DNA from: DATKCN01 sp035513175
Lineage (GTDB): Bacteria > Chloroflexota > Chloroflexia > Thermomicrobiales > CFX8
Reading direction: 5' to 3'
Assembly (NCBI GenBank): GCA_035513175.1
Contig: DATKCN010000250.1
Span: forward strand, 1 to 64,000
Length of the DNA stretch: 64,000 nucleotides
Translations under genes and position numbers: made by a program
Notes under the pieces: generated by a model
The model's input: only the letters and a program-made list of their open reading frames with translations
The model's database searches: none
What the model was told of the DNA's origin: nothing
In this document: positions 26,160 through 34,234 of the stretch, piece by piece
Numbering within the stretch: position 1 is the stretch's first letter
Layout: each line of letters begins with the position of its first letter

Positions 26160-27439
26160 GACGCCCGCTCCCTCTGCGCCACGAGCGTGTCCAGCAGCTG
26201 GTATCCCTCACGCAGCAGGTGCTCCCGCGCGACGGCGCGGTCGAGCGTCCCGACGTCCGCGATCCCCGCGTACACCGCGTGCCGCTCCACCGTTCGCAAC
26301 CTCGCCAGCGTGTCGTCGATCAGCCGCCGGCAGGCCTCCGCGTCATCATTCGCTTCGAGCGCGCTCAGCGTGCGGGCCAGCGCCCCGGGCGGATCGTTGC
26401 GCCGCGACAGTTCATCGAGCGAGAGCGCAGGGCGCGTGTCGAGCGACAGTTTCTCGACGAATCCCTGGACGTGTCCCGCGTGCAGGCTTAAGTCGCCCGG
26501 AAGGTGCTTCAGATGTTCCGCCACGTCGCGGTGAATCGGCGTGCGTCCCGTCACCGTCACCCGAAACGCCACGCATTCGAGGTCACCACCAGCCGCCGCA
26601 ACTTCCGTGAGATGGATCTGCGCCGCGCTGGTCACAGTGTTGAGCAGTGCGTCCTGATCCTCAACGTCACTGACATCGATCGCCAGCGGCTCGTAGCGCA
26701 CGCGCGCCGTCGGGAACTGCCGCGCCTCGGGAGCGCGTCCCGGAAGCAGCTCGACGAGCCAGGGACCGTGCGGACCTGTCTCACCGGGGTCCATTCCCTG
26801 CGGTGAGCCCGGATACATGAGCGTCACCCCGCTGATATGCCTGATTGATGGGTGGTGAATGTGTCCCAGCAGCCAGAGCGCCACCCGCTGGCGGCCCAGG
26901 TCCGCCAGTGTCACCGGCGCATAGACGCTGCCCGGCTGGTCGAGGTCGGCGTGCAGCAGGCCCAGCACCGGCAGCCCGTCGTCGGGGCCGATCGGATACG
27001 ACGCGAGCGGGTTGAAGCGCACCTGTTGGCTGGGGAACGACCAGCCGTCGACGTGCAACACGGCGTCCCCACCGCTGAGAATCGTCCGGCGCTCCCACTG
27101 CCCGCCCTGGCCCAGCAGATGCAGCCGCTCACCCGCCGCGCCGCGCTTCAACAGCGGTAGGACATCGAAGTCGTGGTTACCCGCCACCGCGATCGTGTCG
27201 ATGCCCGCTTCCGCGAGACGGCGCAGCCCACGCTCCAGCGGCCCGAACGCTTCGAAGTAGCGGTTCGCCCGGTCGACCACGTCGCCGCTGAGCGCCAGCA
27301 GATCAACCCGTTCCCGCAGCGCGACATCTACGATCGAATCCCACGCAGCGGCCGTGGAGAACCGGGCGCTATCGAGGCCTTCCGGCACGCGGCTGGACCG
27401 GCGTCCGATGTGGATGTCACCAGAGCAGAGAATTTTCAA
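26156..27439 (-). CDS. yhaO: YhaO-like SbcD/Mre11-type metallophosphoesterase
   Basis: A 427-residue calcineurin-like phosphoesterase. The Mre11/SbcD motifs appear in order: SGDIHIGR, SGDVVDRAN, AGNHDFD, LLHADLD and GHIHHP. It is expected to act as a manganese-dependent exonuclease/endonuclease with the YhaN ATPase on broken DNA ends. The start is a TTG at 27439, inside the TTGA overlap with the upstream nuclease's stop, with AAGGA ahead; the longer frame upstream is the other gene's coding region read out of frame. A C-terminal part of about 190 residues would carry the capping domain and ATPase-binding helices. Confidence 0.9.
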   Translation of the reverse strand: MKILCSGDIHIGRRSSRVPEGLDSARFSTAAAWDSIVDVALRERVDLLALSGDVVDRANRYFEAFGPLERGLRRLAEAGIDTIAVAGNHDFDVLPLLKRGAAGERLHLLGQGGQWERRTILSGGDAVLHVDGWSFPSQQVRFNPLASYPIGPDDGLPVLGLLHADLDQPGSVYAPVTLADLGRQRVALWLLGHIHHPSIRHISGVTLMYPGSPQGMDPGETGPHGPWLVELLPGRAPEARQFPTARVRYEPLAIDVSDVEDQDALLNTVTSAAQIHLTEVAAAGGDLECVAFRVTVTGRTPIHRDVAEHLKHLPGDLSLHAGHVQGFVEKLSLDTRPALSLDELSRRNDPPGALARTLSALEANDDAEACRRLIDDTLARLRTVERHAVYAGIADVGTLDRAVAREHLLREGYQLLDTLVAQRERAS

Positions 27440-28230
27440 GGGTCGTCCTTCATCGGGTCCGCTCCGCTCCGGGCGAACAGGATGCAACCGTGCTGGTAAT
27501 ACTGGCAGCGCTCGCACTGGCGGGACTGGATCGGCGCCCACTCCCCGCTGACGTGATTCTCGTCGATCTCGCGGGCAATGCTCCGGATGCGACCGACGAT
27601 TGGGCGCGCCTCATCCCTGGTGAGGTAGCGACTATCCGACTCTCGAGAGCTGAGATAGGTCGTTGTCGAGCGCACACGTGCCTCGTCGAGCGCGCTGCCG
27701 ACGGCGATGCGCGCAACGACGGCTTGAAGCTCGTCGGCCGGGTGGCGTCTGCCGGTCTTCCAGTCGATGTGCTCGATCTCGACGGCGTCCACGCGCACGA
27801 GCAGGTCGACCTTGGCCTTCACGATGAACGGAAGCTCAGCTCCCTTGCCACGAAAGCTGAAGCCGTAGCTGCGCTCAACCACATGGACCGACTTGCGCGG
27901 GTCGAACGATTCGACCGCGGCGTCGACCCAATCGTGAATCATGTCGATTTCACGGACCCTGTCGACGCGCGCCAGCTCTGATTCAGGCGTTACCCGCGCT
28001 TCGATCTCGCCGCGCAGGTCGGCAGGGAACGACCGGCGCCCCGCGAACACCTTGAATGCCTGAGCCAGCACCTCATGCGTGATTCTCCCGCGCGTCATTT
28101 CTGCCGCGGCGACGATGCGGCCCTTGCGCTTGCGGACATGCTTGAGAAAGTACTTCTGCGGGCAGGCTTCGAACGTCGTCAGATGATTGACCCAGTAGGT
28201 GGGCGTGAAGCGGCGCGACGGTTGAGCCAT
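27436..28230 (-). CDS. PD-(D/E)XK nuclease with predicted Fe-S cluster (RecB/Cas4-like)
   Basis: A 264-residue nuclease of the PDDEXK_1/RecB family. Active-site residues are visible: His in RGRITHEVL (about 52), Asp in KAKVDLLV, the D-x-K pair in EHIDWKTG, and Gln in DELQAVVARI. Four cysteines in the AddB/Cas4 arrangement, one in FEACPQKYF near residue 23 and three in CERCQYYQHGC near the C-terminus (CX2CX6C), suggest a 4Fe-4S cluster that locks the fold. It is the first gene of the overlapping unit with yhaO, yhaN and the AhpD-like gene. In Bacillus the corresponding third gene is yhaM, an unrelated exonuclease. No Cas genes are nearby. Confidence 0.88.
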   Translation of the reverse strand: MAQPSRRFTPTYWVNHLTTFEACPQKYFLKHVRKRKGRIVAAAEMTRGRITHEVLAQAFKVFAGRRSFPADLRGEIEARVTPESELARVDRVREIDMIHDWVDAAVESFDPRKSVHVVERSYGFSFRGKGAELPFIVKAKVDLLVRVDAVEIEHIDWKTGRRHPADELQAVVARIAVGSALDEARVRSTTTYLSSRESDSRYLTRDEARPIVGRIRSIAREIDENHVSGEWAPIQSRQCERCQYYQHGCILFARSGADPMKDDP

Positions 28231-28337
28231 GCTCCGGCGCCTCCTCCACGATCGAACGCACGATGTGCGTGTAGCAACGTCGGTATTTCACGCCAGCATA
28301 CGACCATGTCACCTCTCCCGTCAACAGTTGCTGGTGA

Positions 28338-28768
28338 TCAGGAGCCACCTCGCATGAAAATCTCATAGACGCGCGTCAAATCAGGGTACTCTGTGACACG
28401 CGCCGCGATTCGCAGCAGTGGCAGGTACTGCGAGCGCGAGTTGCCATGGTTGGGGAAGTGCCAGACGCGCCTCGTCGTGTTCGCCACCTGCTTGCTTCAG
28501 CCTGGCTCCAGACCTCGTCGAGATCCAGCAAGAAGCAGATGTCGATGTCCTCCGGAATGAGATCGAGCGCGTTGCGGGCCGAGTCGAAGCGTCACGGCGT
28601 CACCGTGACCTCGTGCACGATGGCGCGCGTCGCCCGCAGCCGCTCGACCGTGTCGTCGGTGCTGCCGGTGTCGGCGACGATGAAGAGATCGGCGTCCGCG
28701 ACGTCCATCATGAAGCGTTCGACGTGCGCCGCTACGTTCCTCGAGATCGCATACGCGGCGATCTTCAC
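28338..28768 (-). pseudogene. Decayed family-2 glycosyltransferase
   Basis: Translation from the GTG at 28768 (TGAGGA upstream) gives VKIAAYAISRNVAAHVERFM and ADTGSTDDTVERLRA, the start of a GT2 family protein. It runs into a TGA at 28592-28594 where homologous proteins usually have tryptophan (VTP-stop-RFDSARNALDLIP, then LLDLDEV). After a frame change near 28490, a later part of the same family appears (NSRSQYLPLLRIAARV), so the middle region is deleted. The final stop is at 28338. Nonsense, deletion and frameshift together mark it as a pseudogene. Confidence 0.8.
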
Positions 28769-28839
28769 CTGTCGTTCCTCAGGCTCAATACATCGTCGCG
28801 GCACGACGCGCCAGCGAAACGAACCCCCGCATCACGCCG

Positions 28840-30213
28840 TCAATAGACCTCGAGATAGCGCTCGCGCTCCCAGCTGGTGACGTAGCCGCAGAAGGCGCTC
28901 CACTCGCGGCGCTGGCCCTCGGTCAGGCGCTCGTAGACGTGGTCGCCGAGCGCGTCCTTGATGACTTCGTCCTCGGCCAGCTCGCCAATCGCCTCGCCGA
29001 GCGTGGTCGGCAGCGTGCCGACGTTGCGCCGGGCCAGGTCTTCCTCGGTGAACAGGTACAGGTTTTCCTCGACCGGCTCCGGCAATGGCAGCTCGCGCTC
29101 GATGCCGTCCAGCCCGGCCGCCAGCATGACAGCGTAGGCCAGGTACGGGTTGCAGGAGGGGTCCGGGCAGCGCAGCTCGATGCGGGTGGCCGCCGGCCGG
29201 CCGGACCGAATCATCGGCACGCGGATCAGCGCCGAGCGGTTCTGGCGCGCCCACGAGATGTAGACCGGCGCCTCATAGCCCGGCACCAGGCGGCGGTAGG
29301 AGTTGATCAGCGGGTTCAGCACGGCAGTCATGCCGCGCGCGTGGGCCAGCTGCCCGGCGATAAAGTGCTTGGCGATGCGCGACAGTCCGTAGGAGTCGTC
29401 GCTGTCGATGAAGGCGTTCTCGCCGCTGTCCAGCAGGCCGAACGACTGATGCGTGTGCATGCCGGAGCCCGCGATGCCCTCAACCGGCTTGGGCATGAAC
29501 GTCGCGTGCAGCCCGTGTTGCTGGGCGATCGCCTTCAGGGTGAACTTGAAGGTCGTGGCGTTGTCCGCGGTCGTCAGCGCGTCGGCGTACTCGAAGTCGA
29601 TCTCGTGCTGGCCGACGGCCACCTCGTGGTGCCCGGCCTCGACGGTGATGCCCATCTGCTGTAGCGCGCGGATCATGTCCTTCCGCACGTCGGCCGCCAG
29701 GTCGGTTGAGAGATCGAAGTATCCGGCGCGGTCGTGGGGCAGGACGGAAATGTCGTTGCCCTCCTTGCGGAACAGGAAGAACTCCAGCTCCGGGCCGGTG
29801 TTGTAGGCGTAGCCCAGCTCGGCCAGCCGCTCCAGCTGGCGCAGCAGCACCGCGCGCGGGTCGCCCATGAACAGCTCGCCGTTCGGCTTGTGCACCCAGC
29901 AAATGACCCGCGCGGTCGTGTTGCGGCCCCGGTCCCAAGGGATGACATTGAACGTCGCCAGGTCGGGCATCAGGAACATGTCGCTCTCGGCGATGCGGGC
30001 GAAGCCGGCAATCGCCGAGCCGTCGAACCACTGGCCGTGCGCGATAACGTTCGGGAACACGTCGATTGGGATCGTCACCATCTTGACGATGCCCATCACG
30101 TCCGTGAACTGCAGGTTCACGAACTGGACATCGTCGTCTCGGCACTGTTGGAGCACCTCATCAGCGCTGCGCGCCGGCGTCCTGTGACCGGTGGGGGCGA
30201 TGTCGAGTGCCAC
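28840..30213 (-). CDS. glnA: Type I glutamine synthetase
   Basis: A 457-residue GlnA that forms glutamine from glutamate, ammonia and ATP. Family motifs are present: FDGSAIAGFARI-type substrate loop, GPELEFFLF, GHHEVAVGQHEIDFEY, MPKPVEGIAGSGMHTHQS, and the C-terminal ATP/adenylylation region with ENLYLFTEEDL. Length and the FVNLQFTDVMGIVKMV start fit the GSI-alpha type of Bacillus and thermophiles rather than the longer GSI-beta type. GTG at 30213 has GAGGAGG upstream. It stands alone on its strand; no glnR-like regulator or GlnK gene is adjacent. Confidence 0.94.
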   Translation of the reverse strand: MALDIAPTGHRTPARSADEVLQQCRDDDVQFVNLQFTDVMGIVKMVTIPIDVFPNVIAHGQWFDGSAIAGFARIAESDMFLMPDLATFNVIPWDRGRNTTARVICWVHKPNGELFMGDPRAVLLRQLERLAELGYAYNTGPELEFFLFRKEGNDISVLPHDRAGYFDLSTDLAADVRKDMIRALQQMGITVEAGHHEVAVGQHEIDFEYADALTTADNATTFKFTLKAIAQQHGLHATFMPKPVEGIAGSGMHTHQSFGLLDSGENAFIDSDDSYGLSRIAKHFIAGQLAHARGMTAVLNPLINSYRRLVPGYEAPVYISWARQNRSALIRVPMIRSGRPAATRIELRCPDPSCNPYLAYAVMLAAGLDGIERELPLPEPVEENLYLFTEEDLARRNVGTLPTTLGEAIGELAEDEVIKDALGDHVYERLTEGQRREWSAFCGYVTSWERERYLEVY

Positions 30214-30359
30214 GCGCCAGACCTCCTCGTGTGTCAGCGTCGTGCGGCGCGGTCATCCCACGCGTGCGGCGCCCGCCAGGCAAGGGTACGCATATCGGGC
30301 GGCGCGCGCCACGGGTGAGCCGACGAACGCACACTGGCGGTCTTGTGCCGCGCGCACAA

Positions 30360-30971
30360 TTACGGGGCACGCGGCCCGACGCCGATCGCGCACGTCTCGT
30401 CAACGTCCGGCGCCCGCTCGCTGTTCTGGTAGACGTGGATGAAGAAAGGAAGGCGCGGATCGTCCGCGCGGTCGAGCCGCAGTTGCCGCTCCCACGCGGT
30501 GAGCACCACGGCCGTGTCCAGTCCGGGATACGGAGCCAGGATCACGTCGAGCTGGCCGGTGGCTTCGTCACGCAGCAGCGCGACGTCGTTGTCCGGCAGG
30601 TCGGGGTCATAGGCCACCCACACGGCTCCGGTGGCCAGCGACTTCACCGCGTGCTCGTCGATCAGCGGCGTCCGGTACAGCCCGCACAGGTGGGCCAGTT
30701 CGGCGTGCGGTCCACCGGCCGGAGGGATCACGTCGTAGGCGAACGGGCCGTTTGCCTCCCCCCCGGTCAGCGTCTCGAAGATCGTCACCCCGTCGACCTC
30801 GTCCGGCAACCGCTCCTGGTTGAGATTCATGTAAACGTTGAGCAGGGCGAATAGCAGCAATGTCCCGGCGAAGATCGGGACCCAAACCCTGCTCCGGCGA
30901 GCCGCCTTCGGGTCGGCGTGCCCGCGCCACCTGCCGCCGGACATTTGCGTGCGTGAACTGTTGCTCGTCAT
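30360..30971 (-). CDS. DUF3105 membrane-anchored protein
   Basis: A 203-residue protein with a short basic N-terminus, one transmembrane segment (VPIFAGTLLLFALLNVYMNL) and an extracytoplasmic DUF3105 domain. Family hallmarks are seen: PPAGGPHAELAHLCGLYRTP, LATGAVWVAYDP, ILAPYPGLDTAVVLTAWERQ and FIHVYQN. The function of DUF3105 is not established. The conserved histidine and cysteine in the HxxxxxHLCG part hint at metal or redox chemistry, which is inference. ATG at 30971 is chosen because the longer frame upstream is not coding-like; its Shine-Dalgarno sequence is weak. Confidence 0.82.
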   Translation of the reverse strand: MTSNSSRTQMSGGRWRGHADPKAARRSRVWVPIFAGTLLLFALLNVYMNLNQERLPDEVDGVTIFETLTGGEANGPFAYDVIPPAGGPHAELAHLCGLYRTPLIDEHAVKSLATGAVWVAYDPDLPDNDVALLRDEATGQLDVILAPYPGLDTAVVLTAWERQLRLDRADDPRLPFFIHVYQNSERAPDVDETCAIGVGPRAP

Positions 30972-31124
30972 TAGCCGTGCGTTGCCGTTACGCGCGATCC
31001 CGCCGCTCGTCGCGGCCGGGGAGAAGCCTACCACCGTGGCCGATCTCAACCGGGCTCGACGGCGTTCGTCCGCGCGTACACTACTCGTCAGCAGCCAGGG
31101 ACGGGCAACCAGGGGAGTGGCGCA

Positions 31125-32126
31125 ATGACTAAGCGGAGGACCTGCACGACGATCGACGCGCATGCTGGGGGGGAGCCGCTACGGATCGTTACTTCCGGTC
31201 TGCCGCCGCTCAAGGGCGCGACGATCCTCGAACGGCGTCGGGAGATGCTGGACCGGCACGACCACGTTCGCCGGGCGCTGATGTGGGAGCCGCGCGGCCA
31301 CGCCGACATGTACGGCGCGATTCTCACACCGCCGGTGACGCCAGACGCGGACTACGGCGTGCTGTTCATGCACAACGAGGGGTACTCCACGATGTGCGGG
31401 CACGGCATCATCGCCCTCACCACCGCGCTGATCGAAACGGGCTCGTTCCCCTGTGAGGGAGATTCGGCGACTATCGGCTACGACACTCCCGCCGGATTCG
31501 TGCGCGCCACGGCGCGGGTTGTCGACGGCCGCGCGAGGCAGGTCGCCTTCGAGAACGTGGCCTCGTTCGTGTTCGCCGACCTCGTCGAGATCGACATCGC
31601 GCACGGCCGCCTGCGCGTGCCGGTCGTGTTCGGCGGCGCGTTCTACGCGCTTGCCGACGCGAGCGCCGCGGGTTTGACGATCGAATCGGGCCGTGTGCGC
31701 GACCTGATCGACTTCGGCATGGCCGTCAAGCAGGCGGTCGAGGCGGCGCTGGACGTCGTCCACCCGACCGAGCCGGAGCTGCGCGGCATTTACGGCACGA
31801 TCGTCACCGGTCCCCCGACAGCCGGCGCCGATGGCCGCAACGTCACCATCTTCGCTGACGGCGAGGTCGATCGCTCCCCCTGCGGCACCGGCACGGCGGG
31901 GCGCGTTGCCTGGCTGCACGCCACCGGCGCGCTGGAGACCGGGCAGCTCTACACGCACGAGAGCATCACCGGAGCCCGCTTCACCGGCCGCGTCTTGCGC
32001 GAAACGAGCGTCGGAGGCGTCGCCGCCGTCGTCCCCGAGATCGCCGGACGCGGTTACCTCACCGGCTTTCACACCTTCGTGATCGAGCCTGACGACCCGC
32101 TTAGCGGCGGCTTCCTCGTGCGGTGA
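31125..32126 (+). CDS. Proline racemase / 4-hydroxyproline epimerase family enzyme
   Basis: A 333-residue enzyme of the proline racemase family. Both catalytic cysteines are present, in STMCGHGII (about residue 90) and DRSPCGTGT (about 250). This favours a racemase or 4-hydroxyproline 2-epimerase over trans-3-hydroxyproline dehydratase, which lacks one of them. The substrate clamp DAHAGGEP is at the N-terminus. The enzyme inverts the alpha carbon by a two-base mechanism without cofactor. ATG at 31125 follows GGGGAG. No hydroxyproline catabolic operon is adjacent; the lactonase and RidA genes that follow are on the opposite strand. Confidence 0.9.
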   Translation: MTKRRTCTTIDAHAGGEPLRIVTSGLPPLKGATILERRREMLDRHDHVRRALMWEPRGHADMYGAILTPPVTPDADYGVLFMHNEGYSTMCGHGIIALTTALIETGSFPCEGDSATIGYDTPAGFVRATARVVDGRARQVAFENVASFVFADLVEIDIAHGRLRVPVVFGGAFYALADASAAGLTIESGRVRDLIDFGMAVKQAVEAALDVVHPTEPELRGIYGTIVTGPPTAGADGRNVTIFADGEVDRSPCGTGTAGRVAWLHATGALETGQLYTHESITGARFTGRVLRETSVGGVAAVVPEIAGRGYLTGFHTFVIEPDDPLSGGFLVR

Positions 32127-32137
32127 CGCTCCCCAAA

Positions 32138-33250
32138 CTACGCGTCACGCGTTGCGAACAGCAGGCACACCGGCGACGGCGCCATCGTGACGTTGCCCGT
32201 CTCTTCCAGACGCCCCGACTCCCCGTCGACGCGGAACGTGACGATCGTGTCGCTGTTCTGGTTGGCGGCCAGCAGATAGCGTCCCGTTGGGTCGATTCCG
32301 AAGTTGCGCGGCTCCTCGCCCAGCGTTGACTGGTGTCCTGCCGGCGCAAGCGTGCCGTCGAGCGGGTCGATGGCGAAGATGGCAATGCTGTCGTGTCCCC
32401 GGTTCGAGCCGTAGAGAAACCTGCCGTCCGGCCTGACGTGGACATCCGCGCAGGAGTTCCTGCCGTCGAATCCCTCCGGCAGCGTCGAGATGGTCTGCCG
32501 TGGCTCCAGCACGCCGCCGACAAGGTCCCAGCGGCACGCTGTTATGGTCGAGTCCAGCTCGTTGATGACGTAGACGAACGACGCTCCGGGATGGAACGCA
32601 AGGTGGCGCGGCCCCGCGCCCGGATGCAGGCTGGCGAACGGCGGGTCGTGCGGCGCGAGCCTCCCGAGCTCCAGATCGATGCGGTAGATGAGCACCTGAT
32701 CGAGTCCGAGGTCGGCGACCAGCGCGACGGTGTTGGTCGGATCCGGTGTGATCGAGTGCGCGTGGGGTCCCTGCTGCCGCACTGGATGCACGCTGGAGCC
32801 GCTGTGCTGGTGGATGTCGCTGGCCTGCTTGAGCGAGCCGTCGCTCTCGACCGGCAACATGGCCACGCTGCCGGTCGCGTAATTCGCGACGAGGACGTAC
32901 TGCCCGGTGGCGTCGACCATGAGGTGGCACGGATCGCCGCCGTGTGACGCCTCGCGGTTGAGAAAGCTGAGCCGCCCAGTCCCCGGATCGCGGGCGAAGG
33001 CGCTCACCGCGCCGCCATCGTGCCCGTCGATGCTGGGAACCTCGTTGACGGCGTACAGCGTCCTGCCATCGGGCGCCAGCGCAAGGAAGGCGGGACTGGG
33101 AACGTCAGGGATCTCCTGCGCCAGCCGCAGCGCGCCGCTGTCGCTGTCGAACGAGTAGCAATAGAAGCCGTCGGCCCGGCCTCGCTCGCCGGGGCCGTGA
33201 TGGGTGAACGTTCCAACGTAGACCCACGTCGCCGGGGCGTTGCCGCTCAT
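32138..33250 (-). CDS. Lactonase family beta-propeller protein (6-phosphogluconolactonase type)
   Basis: A 370-residue seven-bladed beta-propeller of the COG2706 lactonase family. Repeating blade motifs are seen, such as FLALAPDGRTLYAVNEV, HLMVDATGQYVLVANY, HLAFHPGASFVYVINEL, VHVRPDGRFLYGSNRG and NFGIDPTGRYLLAANQN. Some members hydrolyse 6-phosphogluconolactone, others act on different lactones. No signal peptide is seen, so it is cytoplasmic. ATG at 33250 has CGGAG upstream. It is 28 bp downstream of the RidA gene and probably co-transcribed with it. Confidence 0.88.
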   Translation of the reverse strand: MSGNAPATWVYVGTFTHHGPGERGRADGFYCYSFDSDSGALRLAQEIPDVPSPAFLALAPDGRTLYAVNEVPSIDGHDGGAVSAFARDPGTGRLSFLNREASHGGDPCHLMVDATGQYVLVANYATGSVAMLPVESDGSLKQASDIHQHSGSSVHPVRQQGPHAHSITPDPTNTVALVADLGLDQVLIYRIDLELGRLAPHDPPFASLHPGAGPRHLAFHPGASFVYVINELDSTITACRWDLVGGVLEPRQTISTLPEGFDGRNSCADVHVRPDGRFLYGSNRGHDSIAIFAIDPLDGTLAPAGHQSTLGEEPRNFGIDPTGRYLLAANQNSDTIVTFRVDGESGRLEETGNVTMAPSPVCLLFATRDA

Positions 33251-33278
33251 CGTTGACTCCGTTCTGCGTACTCCCGCG

Positions 33279-33644
33279 TCACGCCAGCGCGATGCAGGCG
33301 AAGCCGCACTTGGCCTGGGTTGGGACCCCGAAGCGCGCCGTGTGGCGGGCCGGGAGCCCATGCGGAAAGTGCTTCACGTATTCGGCGTTGATCTCCTGGT
33401 AGTCGGCTGAGTTGGTAATCAACAGCGTCACCTGGATCACCTTTTCCAGCGACGACCCGGCCTCCTCCAGCACCGCCTTCATGTTGTTGACGGCCGCGCG
33501 GGCTTCCTCGGTGGCCGTGCCGTGCACGCCGCCCGAGATGCCGGACACGAACACCAATCCCGCCGCCTTCGTCGCCCGCGAGAACGGCCGCGCCTCGCCC
33601 TCCGGTTGGCTGATGTACTCGATCCCGCGCTCCTGCTCCTGCAT
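33279..33644 (-). CDS. RidA (YjgF/YER057c/UK114) family protein
   Basis: A 121-residue Rid-family protein. Typical elements are GLVFVSGISGG, a helix with EEARAAVNNMKAVLEEAGSS, VIQVTLLITNSADY and the arginine-bearing PARHTARFGV near the substrate pocket. RidA proteins hydrolyse reactive enamine/imine intermediates made by PLP enzymes. The sequence has the arginine usual for deaminase activity but differs from archetypal RidA in the flanking residues, so it may belong to another Rid subgroup. ATG at 33644 follows GGGGAGG. Confidence 0.88.
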   Translation of the reverse strand: MQEQERGIEYISQPEGEARPFSRATKAAGLVFVSGISGGVHGTATEEARAAVNNMKAVLEEAGSSLEKVIQVTLLITNSADYQEINAEYVKHFPHGLPARHTARFGVPTQAKCGFACIALA

Positions 33645-34234
33645 ATCGCCTCCCCCTCTCCCACTTTCGCACGCGCCAGACCGCCGCATCATGCCAGCAC
33701 GTCCGCATCATGCCAGCACGTCCGCAGCGGGGCAACACACGGAGTCGGGATGCGGGACGTGGCGGGGATGGCGCGGGTAGCGCGCGCCGACCTCTGTAGG
33801 GGCCGGTCTTGCGCCGACCCACGGCCCGCTGGCCGTCCGGCAGGACCGGGCACGACGCAGGCACATGTGCGGTGAGCGCAACTAGTGCATGAGGAGTTCA
33901 AGGACGCCAAACCCATACACGTCCGGTTGTCGTCCTTGACCATGACGTAAACCGTCAGAGGCATCCGAGGCCGTTACGACACCGCCGGATCGGTCGGGCA
34001 TCGCGGCGCGCGGCCAGCGGGCCGCCGGGCCCGGCAAGCCGCGGCCCCTACGGGGGTTGACAATGCGCCGCCGTTCGAAATCGGTCCGGCATCGACGCGG
34101 CGGCCTCACGGCCGAGGCCGGCACAAGACCGGCCCTAACCAGGATCGGCGCGCGGCATCCGAGCCCGTCGCCGCCGCGTCCCGCGTCCCGGCCAGCGCGT
34201 CCCGCTTCCCGACCAACGCGTTCCGCATCCCGAC
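33645..34234. repeat. Repeat-rich intergenic region
   Basis: About 590 bp without a credible gene. It holds two exact copies of a 19-bp unit, GCATCATGCCAGCACGTCC (33686-33704 and 33705-33723), a 9-bp perfect inverted repeat TCAAGGACG/CGTCCTTGA (33898-33906 / 33931-33939), and an imperfect inverted pair TAGGGGCCGGTCTTG (33797-33811) and CAAGACCGGCCCTA (34124-34137). It ends with short alternations of gcgtcccg-type sequence. These look like dispersed intergenic repeats, with no sign of a transposase. Confidence 0.6.

Noticed and set aside
27436..28230. Cas4 of a CRISPR system
   Set aside because: Similar fold and cysteines, but no cas1, cas2 or array is present, and the gene is coupled to yhaO/yhaN.
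28592..28594. UGA in the glycosyltransferase frame as a second Sec codon
   Set aside because: It replaces a tryptophan, not a cysteine, no redox motif is nearby, and the gene has a deletion and a frameshift as well.
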